Shown in pieces: positions 36,741 to 44,061 of a stretch of 64,000 bases of DNA (positions are counted from its first letter, which is position 1; the number at the start of each line of letters is the position of its first letter). Source of the stretch: Paenibacillus eucommiae. GTDB lineage: Bacteria > Bacillota > Bacilli > Paenibacillales > NBRC-103111. Location of the stretch: positions 1-64,000 of the forward strand of contig NZ_JAGGLB010000043.1 of assembly GCF_017874215.1 (NCBI RefSeq), read 5' to 3'. Position numbers and translations under genes: made by a program. The notes below the pieces were generated by a model. The model worked only from the letters and a program-made list of their open reading frames with translations. It was not told where the DNA came from and did not search any database.

Positions 36741-37761
36741 TCATTCAACTTCCTGTTGTTTCAGCGGTCGTAATGAATTGAGAGACGTATTCTGCTTGAA
36801 GTTGAATTTGTATTCGCCTAGAAAATTGATGTGTTCCCATCCAAGGGGGGAAATGTGATTTAGCAGTTCTTCCTGAAGCTTACCTTGATTTTTGCGGTGC
36901 TCAGTTGCTTGTTGGAGATAGATGGTATTCCAAACGCTAATAGCATTGATGATAATGTTCAACGCACTTGCCCGTTGGAGCTGATCTTGTAGGGCACGTT
37001 CCCGCAGCTCGCCATGTTTGCCGAAGAAGATCGCTCTGGCCAATGCATTCATAGCTTCTCCTTTATTCAACCCTCGATGAATTTTTCTCCGCAGCGCCTC
37101 GCTCGAAAGTTAATCCAAGATGAAGATCGTTTTCTCGATACGCCCCATTTCTCGCAGCGCGGTAGCAAGCCTATTTTGTCTTGCATAGGAGCCGATTTTC
37201 CCCATAATGAGTGATGCCGAAACGGTTCCTTCCCGGATGGAGTGAGCCAGACGGAGAACATCGTCGTAGTTCTCTTGAATGATATTGATATTAATCTGCC
37301 CGCGAAGCAGCTTCTCCAATTTAGGGAAATTAGAAGGTTTTCCGATAGCGTAGAGCTTGGAATCAGCCAAGTCGCGGCGCAAAGAGAAATCCAAGCAAAT
37401 GCGTTAAACCAAAGACTTGATCGGTGTAACCGGCTGTATCCGTATAATGCTCCTCGATGGACAAGTCCGTTTCGTGGTGGAGCAAACCGTCGATGACATG
37501 TACGGCATCCCGAGCGTTTGTATTGATGACTTTCGTGTAGAACGTGGAAAACTGGTCGCTTACGAAGCGATATATCGTTGCTCCTTTTCCAGTCCCGTAG
37601 TGAGGATTCGCATCTGCGTGAAGTGACGATACACCGATCTGGACGCGCATTCCATCAGAAGAGGAAGTAGTGCCGTTCCCCCAATATGAAGGTAGAGCCA
37701 GCTTATGATGAAAATTAACAAGAACAGCTTGTGCTTTATTCATCGCGTGTTTTGAAAACAC
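36741..37761 (-). pseudogene. Tn3-family transposase TnpA, 3' part, frameshifted
   Basis: About 340 residues equivalent to the C-terminal third of TnpA: ALPSYWGNGTTSSSDGMRV (DDE region), TDTAGYTDQVFGLTHLLGF, a frameshift near 37375, DLADSKLYAIG, then REMGRIEKTIFILD, an in-frame TAA at 37110-37112, and LNKGEAMNALARAIFFG to SPLGWEHINFLGEY. The N-terminal two thirds are absent; the break point coincides with the hairpin at 37761-37796. It is an inactive relic. Confidence 0.9.
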
Positions 37762-37796
37762 TTAATGACCGCTAATCTTTCTTAGCGGTCATTAAG
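37761..37796. repeat. 15-bp perfect hairpin at the transposase break
   Basis: CTTAATGACCGCTAA pairs with TTAGCGGTCATTAAG across a 6-nt loop. It sits exactly where the transposase homology stops. It could be a terminator or the end of an element that truncated the transposase. Confidence 0.65.
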
Positions 37797-37926
37797 GCGG
37801 GATTACAGGCAGATTAACGCGGAAAATGAGTAATAAATTGTGGGAAGGAGAACTTATATTATTGACTTACACACAGCATCTCTGATGTAACCCGATTCTG
37901 CTTGACGTGAAATTTAACCCGTGATA

Positions 37927-37947
37927 TTATCTAACTAAGTTAGATAA
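37927..37947. promoter_or_regulatory. perfect 10+1+10 palindromic operator
   Basis: TTATCTAACT and AGTTAGATAA around a single central A. It is 57 bp before the exporter start and likely overlaps its promoter. The TetR gene after the exporter is the obvious candidate binder. Confidence 0.7.
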
Positions 37948-38003
37948 AGATAACATCGTTAAATTTGTTTGTGAATAAAGCAGTTCAAAGGAGAGAAACT
38001 ATT

Positions 38004-39413
38004 ATGCACGAGCAAGCAGCAGCTAAACCGGATACATTCTCACTAAAAGCGATATTGCCTACTTTATTAGCCATCGCAATTGGGATGTTTGTCGTCATGT
38101 TGGACGGAACGATTATGAACGTAGCTATTCCTAAGTTGGTCAATGAATTCGATACGAGTTTACAGCACATTCAGTGGGTTATCACCTGCTATACATTAGC
38201 ATTGTCCGCCGTCATTCCGTTAGCAGGGTGGTTCTCGGATCGGTTCTCGGCGAAGAGAATGTTCTTATTTAGTATCGTTATGTTCGTCATTGGCTCAGTC
38301 TTATGTTCTCTTGCACAGACTGCGGACCAACTTATCGTATTCCGTATTATTCAAGGGCTTGGTGGAGGTATGGTCGCCCCGATCGGTATCGCTATGACGT
38401 TCACGCTAGCCCCTCCGGAGAAACGCGGCGCCATTATGGGTGTCATGGGGGCGCCGATGCTTCTCGCGCCAATCTTAGGACCGGTCTTGTCGGGTTGGCT
38501 CATCGATTACGTCAATTGGCAGTGGATCTTCCTCATTAACGTTCCGGTCGGAATCATTGCTTTCGTGATGGGAAGAAAATATCTTCGTCCGTCGAATCCA
38601 TCCAAACAAATGAAGCTGGACATAAAAGGGGCTCTTCTAGCGCCGATTGCCTTCGGTTCTCTCGTGTTCGCCGTCCATGAGGGAGGAACGAATGGATGGG
38701 GCTCTGTAGTAACAATATCGACGCTTGTAATCGGTTTAATAGCGCTGATACTATTTATTTTTGTAGAGCTGAAGCAAAAACAACCATTGTTAGAGTTAAG
38801 GGCATTTCGTTCAGGAAGTTTTACGCTGGGCATTACTTTGTCTTGGGTAAACATGGTGGCTTTGTTCGGCTCGATATTGTTATTTTCGCTGTATTTACAA
38901 CAGGTCAAGGGATTATCAGCATTCGATGCGGGGTTAATGGTCATTCCTCAAGCCATTCTCTCTACAATTGGCATTATTGTCGGCGGCAAATTGTTCGACA
39001 AGTTCGGCATTCGGCCTGTTGCGATTATCGGTGTAGCTTCTACGGCCTGCTCCCTGTTCGCGATGACGCAAATTGGTGCAAATACGAGTACGGTTTATAT
39101 CGTCGCATGTCTCGCCTTCTTAGGTCTAGGTCAAGGGTTAACGATGATGCAAATGAATACTCACGTGTTGAATTCTGCTCCCAAGGATCTCGTTAGCCGA
39201 GTAACTCCGATTACGTCATCCGCCCAGCAGATCGTCGTTTCCTTCGGTATCACGATCGTTATGGCCATGCTGACTAATCAACTGAGCCTTAACGATCATA
39301 CTTTGCCCGGTATGGCCCAAGCGTTCTCCCATACGTTCTTCGTTACTTTAGGATTAGCCATTGTCGGGTTGCTGTTAACTTTGTTCATTCCTAATCGAAA
39401 AACAGGAAAATGA
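38004..39413 (+). CDS. DHA2 family MFS drug exporter (EmrB/QacA type)
   Basis: 469 residues from ATG at 38004 (AAAGGAGAG upstream). Fourteen TM helices are expected. Family motifs include VVMLDGTIMNVAIPKL in helix 1 (Asp in motif D1), GWFSDRFSAKRMFLF (motif A) and GAPMLLAPILGPVLSGWL (motif C, antiporter). It exports drugs in exchange for protons. It is followed by a TetR regulator on the same strand, and a palindromic operator precedes it. Codon use (TCG, CGT) differs from the debris around it, suggesting separate acquisition. Confidence 0.94.
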   Translation: MHEQAAAKPDTFSLKAILPTLLAIAIGMFVVMLDGTIMNVAIPKLVNEFDTSLQHIQWVITCYTLALSAVIPLAGWFSDRFSAKRMFLFSIVMFVIGSVLCSLAQTADQLIVFRIIQGLGGGMVAPIGIAMTFTLAPPEKRGAIMGVMGAPMLLAPILGPVLSGWLIDYVNWQWIFLINVPVGIIAFVMGRKYLRPSNPSKQMKLDIKGALLAPIAFGSLVFAVHEGGTNGWGSVVTISTLVIGLIALILFIFVELKQKQPLLELRAFRSGSFTLGITLSWVNMVALFGSILLFSLYLQQVKGLSAFDAGLMVIPQAILSTIGIIVGGKLFDKFGIRPVAIIGVASTACSLFAMTQIGANTSTVYIVACLAFLGLGQGLTMMQMNTHVLNSAPKDLVSRVTPITSSAQQIVVSFGITIVMAMLTNQLSLNDHTLPGMAQAFSHTFFVTLGLAIVGLLLTLFIPNRKTGK

Positions 39414-39503
39414 GAGCAGAATAAAACAGATCTTAGACTGACGAGTACGAGTTGCTTTGCGACGTAGTCTGTTGATTAGCGTTTGCCCAGAATTTCTAAT
39501 ATT

Positions 39504-39550
39504 ACAGCAGTAAGCCTGAACATTATTTTCCATGGCTACTGCTGTTTCGT
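39504..39550 (+). terminator. intrinsic terminator after DHA2 gene
   Basis: ACAGCAGTA and TACTGCTGT arms with a TTTCGT tail, 90 bp past the stop. Confidence 0.65.
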
Positions 39551-39674
39551 ATCATATACTATATGTATCTAGTATTGAAGTGGTAATCAGCCTGTTAATT
39601 AGCGAACCGCTGTCTAAATAAGCTATAATGTAGTGATTCGCGATCTTATTATTGATACATTGGAGATGATAGAA

Positions 39675-40325
39675 ATGAGGAAGAGGAGACCCCACATATC
39701 CGAGGAGAAGATTATGGAAGCTTCTTGGAAAATATTGGGTGTTCAAAGTATCGATCAATTCACAATGCGGGGCTTGGCTAAGGAATTGAATATTCAGGCT
39801 CCGACCATATATTGGTACTTTGATAACAAGCAATTGCTGTTTCAGGCACTCGCCAACAATGTAGCCCGCGACATTATTCCTCAACTCCCGAGCGAAGGGA
39901 CATGGAGCGAACAATTGCTGCAGAGTGCATGGACAATCCGACGAAAGTTGAAACAATTCGCTTGTTCAGCGCAATTGCTGATGAAGACAATACCGGAATC
40001 TGATTTTAAGCAGCTAATAAATTGCTTGCTGCGGATGATCGAACCAACGCCGTTGTCAGCAAAGCAGAAGATCAGCTATACCTATCATGTATTCAATTTC
40101 GTGGTCAATTTTGCGGTGGACGAATATGAACGGAGTGCGCTGGCCTCTTTGATGGATAGCCAGGAGAATAAATTGTCAAAGGATCTTTCAGATTCCCCGT
40201 TATTTCAACAATATGAAGACCAAAACTTTTATATCGATTCTGAGCAATTGTTTGAATCGGGAATACAATTGCTGCTAATTGGAATTGAGTGTAAAGTAAA
40301 CGAAACGATACAAGATAAGGAATAG
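39675..40325 (+). CDS. TetR family regulator of the DHA2 exporter
   Basis: 216 residues from ATG at 39675 (GGAGATGAT nine bases before). The N-terminal HTH is ISEEKIMEASWKILGVQSID, FTMRGLAKELNIQAPTIYWYF (recognition helix), as in TetR-class regulators of efflux genes. The C-terminal helical domain binds ligand. A TATAAT -10 box lies at 39624-39629, so it has its own promoter. It probably binds the palindrome at 37927-37947 (inference). Confidence 0.9.
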   Translation: MRKRRPHISEEKIMEASWKILGVQSIDQFTMRGLAKELNIQAPTIYWYFDNKQLLFQALANNVARDIIPQLPSEGTWSEQLLQSAWTIRRKLKQFACSAQLLMKTIPESDFKQLINCLLRMIEPTPLSAKQKISYTYHVFNFVVNFAVDEYERSALASLMDSQENKLSKDLSDSPLFQQYEDQNFYIDSEQLFESGIQLLLIGIECKVNETIQDKE

Positions 40326-40579
40326 TAAAATAATCAACCCTAAGGAACGTTTTAACCATTTTAGTTATCTTTCTTGTTGGCCTTCTTTATGAATACAGAT
40401 TTATTAGAAGCAGAAAATGTATATTTCATGCAACTTCCCCCCCTGATCAATTATACTGTGCCTATTTTCTCAACAGCTCAGGAATAACTTCATCCAGATA
40501 CTCTTTAAAATTAATCCTTATAATTTTATGTGTACCCCTACTGGAGCCTGCTCACTCTGATGAGATTATGGATAGGGTA

Positions 40580-40609
40580 AGCCTTGGAGATACTTTTCCA
40601 AGGCTTTTT
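40580..40609 (+). terminator. stand-alone intrinsic terminator
   Basis: AGCCTTGGA and TCCAAGGCT arms followed by TTTTTC. It is 250 bp after the TetR stop; the gene it once served may be gone. Confidence 0.7.
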
Positions 40610-40722
40610 CCCGATGATTCAGCCCTCAGAAAAGAGGGGGATTTTTCACTGGCCCTTCGCATTCACAATAGTTCAATCAAAACGCTGTGCATTCGTAAAT
40701 TCAAAGATTAAGACAATTGGAT

Positions 40723-41150
40723 CCCCCAGCTCGTTCAGTCGGGAAGCCAAAGCCACTCACCAGATCTAAAGCTTAGCGCTTTAGATCTGGTTGATTCCAT
40801 TGGACTTCTATTCCTCCTTTGCTCCGAAGTAAACCAAAAACTCAAAAGAACCCCTTAATAATTTCACATCAATCGATTATGTACTTCTCCCTACTGCAGG
40901 CATTCTTCCTAAAACCCTCACATACGGTTGGAGCCCCTCATTGCTTTTTTTTAGAGATATAAGCCTTAACCATGCCAATTATGAATGAAAATACCATTCA
41001 AATAGTCTTCAAATCGTTTTAGTGAGCCAATTCAGAGAAGTCAAAACCCAGTCTTAAAAGAAAAAAGCGAGACCCAGGTCAAGGACAAGGTCAAAAACGC
41101 CAGTTCAATTCGCAGTTATATTTGCCTGGAGCAACTCCGCCTCTGTGCTT
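40723..41150 (-). mobile_element. structured element, copy B, inside amidase gene
   Basis: Minus strand: starts near an AACTGCGAATTGAACTGG motif in the amidase fragment, then CCTTGTCCTTGACC, then ACTTCGGAGCAAAGGAGGA, nested stems GAAGTCCAA/TTGGCTTC and ACCAGATCTAAAGC/GCTTTAGATCTGGT, and a CTGGGGG end. The stem sequences differ from copy A but still pair. It has about 150 bp more in the middle than copy A. No ORF. The 3' flank is not amidase sequence. Confidence 0.6.
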
Positions 41151-41767
41151 TTCGACGAGCTACAAAATATGGTTCCCGTGATCGGTATTCTTGCATAACT
41201 TGGTTTGTATCCGACGACCCCACAATAAGAAGCAGGGGCGATAACAGAACGTAAAGTTTGGGTGCCAATCGCTAAAGGACATATACCAGCTGCCACGGAC
41301 GCAGCGGACCCTGCACTAGAGCCACCTGGGGAATGGTTTATATTGTGAGGGTTACGGGTTGGGATGACACCTTGATAAGCAAATTCTTCAGTTGCGGTTT
41401 TACCCGCTATAAGCGCACCTTGTGCGCGAAGATCTGAGACAATGGAGGCTTCTTCGCCAGTTATTATTTGCGGAGGAAGGTTGGAGCCAGCACGAGTTAA
41501 AAAACCCGAAACATGAATCAGATCTTTTATTCCAACAGGAATTCCATATAATGGCGGTCTATCTTTAGGGTTAGGGTATGTTGATTTAACTTTTACCGCC
41601 TCTTGATTCAATCGACTTCTTAAATCATCTTGAGCAACAAATGCTTGTATGATGGGTTCAATTTGTTCTAACCTCTCTAAATATTTTTCTATATATTCAT
41701 GCAGTTCGATCTTTCCACTGCGTAATAAATCCGAATCTTCAACAAGCGATGAACGATTTAGGTACAT
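41105..41767 (-). pseudogene. amidase, N-terminal fragment
   Basis: About 220 residues from ATG at 41767 (AGGGAGG upstream). Amidase-signature features are all visible: GIPVGIKDLIHVSG (catalytic Lys), NINHSPGGSSAGSAASVAAGI (Gly/Ser-rich signature with cis-Ser and nucleophile region), and VVGYKPSYARIPITG. The sequence then leaves the family around GTIFCSSSK and runs into structured element B, ending at a stop (41105). The C-terminal part is at 29411-29731. The gene is broken and not expected to give active enzyme. Confidence 0.88.
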
Positions 41768-41798
41768 TTTATTCCTCCCTGACATTAAATAGTAATTA

Positions 41799-41837
41799 CA
41801 CTATATAGTGATTAAAATTACTTTGTAAAGTAATTTT
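41799..41837. promoter_or_regulatory. two palindromes upstream of the amidase start
   Basis: CACTATATAGTG (41799-41810) is a perfect 12-bp palindrome. AAAATTACTTT and AAAGTAATTTT (41814-41824 and 41827-41837) form an 11+2+11 palindrome. They sit 32-70 bp above the amidase ATG and look like operators for a local regulator. Confidence 0.45.
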
Positions 41838-41924
41838 TTCAAACCTAATTATCAAATATCAGCATTTAGAGTTAACATAGCCCATTTTGACTAGTATTTA
41901 AAAATAAAACAAATACAACAAAAA

Positions 41925-41957
41925 TGGAGCGCCAAACTGTTGCCAGTTTTCGCTCCA
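41925..41957 (-). terminator. terminator preceding the AraC gene region
   Basis: TGGAGCG and CGCTCCA outer arms with inner AAACTG/CAGTTT. On the minus strand the stem is followed by TTTT. It is at the distal side of the AraC gene. Confidence 0.6.
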
Positions 41958-42033
41958 CTATCTATGTCAATTTCTTTTTTTACCTCAAAACGGAACCCGT
42001 TACCTTAAGCGAGGCGGTCTATTTTCCGTTATT

Positions 42034-42891
42034 TCAAAGATTGGCTTTCTTCCTGTACTGATACGGGGAGAAGCCAGTCTTTTTTTTGAATAAAGCATGA
42101 AAAAATTTCAAGTCCTTATAGCCGATTTGGCTGGCAATATCGCGGACACTCAGCGGCGAACGCTGCAGCAGCTCGCAGCTTTTCTCGATGCGCAAATTTT
42201 GCAGGTATTCAGTGATGGATTGTCCGGTTGTGCGTTTGAACAGTCGCTGCAGGTAGCTTACGCTGATGGGGATCATGCCCGCAAGGTGCTCCAATGAGAT
42301 GGGCTCAGCGTAGTGCTTAGCCATATACTCGAAAACATTTTGTAATTGATGAAAGGAAGCGCCTGGTCGATGGACTTGTTTTTCGCAGCGGTAGAGGCCG
42401 ATGAGCAGCTGCAGCAGCAGCCCGCATAGAACGGGTTCATAGCCGGATAAACGAAGGGAATGCTCCTTGAATAACTGCTCCATGAGCGGCCGGAATTCAT
42501 GCTGGCTATCTTTGAAGTACCGGTACTCGCCATTTCCTTCGGTCAGCATTTGTTCCAGTTCCGCAGGAAGGGCATGGGCCTTCAACAACTTATGCAGCAG
42601 CTCCGTACTAAACAGGCAATTATACACAATCAACTCGTGGGCGGCGTGAGGCGATACAGGGCGGTAGACATGTGCAGTGCCAATTGGAATAATAAAAAGA
42701 TCTCCCCGCTGCACCTGCAGCCGTTCTTCTCCTATATAATGAAAGCCTTTGCCTTCAGCTACATAGTTGATTTCAATGAAGTCATGCACATGCATGGCTA
42801 ATGAAAAAAATTCCCGTTCCCGGGTCACACACATGGGGAATTCGGGCTGCCAGAACAAGCTGCCGGGCAGCAGAAGCTGGAGGTGATTCAT
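42034..42891 (-). CDS. AraC family regulator, rhamnosidase locus
   Basis: 285 residues. The N-terminal cupin (MHVHDFIEINYVAEGKGFHYIGEERL, GDLFIIPIGTAHVYRP) is followed by a linker and the AraC DNA-binding domain (LEHLAGMIPISVSYLQRLFKR, VRDIASQIGYKDLKFFHALFKKK, GFSPYQYRK). It is divergent from the SGNH hydrolase and GH78 genes and most likely activates them in response to a rhamnose-containing sugar; this is inference from gene order. Confidence 0.92.
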   Translation of the reverse strand: MNHLQLLLPGSLFWQPEFPMCVTREREFFSLAMHVHDFIEINYVAEGKGFHYIGEERLQVQRGDLFIIPIGTAHVYRPVSPHAAHELIVYNCLFSTELLHKLLKAHALPAELEQMLTEGNGEYRYFKDSQHEFRPLMEQLFKEHSLRLSGYEPVLCGLLLQLLIGLYRCEKQVHRPGASFHQLQNVFEYMAKHYAEPISLEHLAGMIPISVSYLQRLFKRTTGQSITEYLQNLRIEKSCELLQRSPLSVRDIASQIGYKDLKFFHALFKKKTGFSPYQYRKKANL

Positions 42892-43036
42892 AGTTTTTCA
42901 AATCCTTATTTTAGGATGTAATCTACCTATAAATATAACACATTCACCCCTTTAATCAACAAGGCGAATGGTTTACACTTCTTATGTAATCGTATGTAAA
43001 ATTAATCGTGGAAGAAAGATGGAGGCTTGGTACATA

Positions 43037-44059
43037 ATGACCGTCAGGACCAAGAGTCAAATAGCAGAATCGTTTGTTTTTGTGAAGGAAGAGAAGCTTC
43101 CTTTGCGTTATAGACATGTGGATGCGAGCAGTATTCGCTTGAGATCGCATGCGAATGCGGAGCACCCGGATGCCGTAGTTTTTGTTGAGGGCGAAGATTA
43201 TGTGGTGGATGCCGCGAACGGCCTGATCGGCCGGACGGCAGGAAGCCGGATAGCGGACTGGTCTAAGAATGTTTTGTATGGAGTCACAAATTTCGACCAT
43301 ACCAAATACGAGGATTGGAGCAATGCCAAATACACGGTGTTTGCGGATTATGAATATGAGCCGGGCGATGATGAAGCAGGAGCACAATCTGAAGTGCGCG
43401 AGCCTGCAGGGCCAGACGTGCTGAAGGGTTTAAAGGAGAAGCTGGCGCGCGGAGAAGAAATCACCTATGTAGTTCATGGTGACAGCATCAGCACCGGAGG
43501 AGAAGCCAGCGAAGAGAAGTATACTTATTTTGGCAGATTCGCTGAACGTTTATCAGGCTTGTATCCGGGCGGAAGCGTTCGTATTGTAAACACAGCAATT
43601 GGCGGTGAGGATAGCCGCGGCGGTGTTGCACGTGTTGCCACAGATGTACTCTCCCATGCTCCTGACCTTGTAACGATTGGCTACGGGATGAATGACCAGA
43701 ATAAATTCGAGTTTGGGAATGGTGTGCCGCTTGCTGAATATGAAGCGAATATACGCGAGATGATTGAGACGATCCGCAGTGAAGGTAATGCTGTGATTAT
43801 ATTGGTAACACCTTGTGAGCCGAATCCTTTGTGGCAGCATACCAGTGGGACCATTGGCAAGTATGCTGAGGTGCTGCTGCGCCTGGCAAGTGAATATGGA
43901 ATAGGCGCTGCAGATGCGCATGCCAAATGGGTACTTGAGCTTGAAGCTGGCAAAACGCCAGGCAGCTTACTGCTGAACAATATTAATCATCCCAATGACT
44001 ACGGACACTGGATTTATTTTACGGCGTTCGAGGCAGCTTTTTTTGGAGAGGGAGTCTAG
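43037..44059 (+). CDS. SGNH/GDSL hydrolase (esterase)
   Basis: About 340 residues from ATG at 43037, preceded by GGAGG at 43021-43025. An earlier ATG at 43019 has a weaker site. The catalytic blocks of the SGNH family are present: block I VVHGDSISTGGE (nucleophile Ser), block II IGGEDSRGG, block III GYGMNDQ (Asn), and block V NHPNDYGH (Asp/His). The N-terminal 130 residues form a separate domain. Enzymes of this type remove acetyl or other ester groups, and the GH78 gene 2 bp later suggests rhamnogalacturonan or similar pectic substrate. No signal peptide is seen, so it may act on imported oligosaccharide. Confidence 0.9.
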   Translation: MTVRTKSQIAESFVFVKEEKLPLRYRHVDASSIRLRSHANAEHPDAVVFVEGEDYVVDAANGLIGRTAGSRIADWSKNVLYGVTNFDHTKYEDWSNAKYTVFADYEYEPGDDEAGAQSEVREPAGPDVLKGLKEKLARGEEITYVVHGDSISTGGEASEEKYTYFGRFAERLSGLYPGGSVRIVNTAIGGEDSRGGVARVATDVLSHAPDLVTIGYGMNDQNKFEFGNGVPLAEYEANIREMIETIRSEGNAVIILVTPCEPNPLWQHTSGTIGKYAEVLLRLASEYGIGAADAHAKWVLELEAGKTPGSLLLNNINHPNDYGHWIYFTAFEAAFFGEGV

Positions 44060-44061
44060 AG

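Noticed and set aside
40880..40945. Group II intron domain V
   Set aside because: A CCGTATGTGAGGG-like stretch is suggestive, but no catalytic triad stem or intron-encoded protein is present.
35584..41150. Diversity-generating retroelement (template and variable repeats)
   Set aside because: No reverse transcriptase gene and no A-specific substitution pattern; the differences are compensatory in stems.
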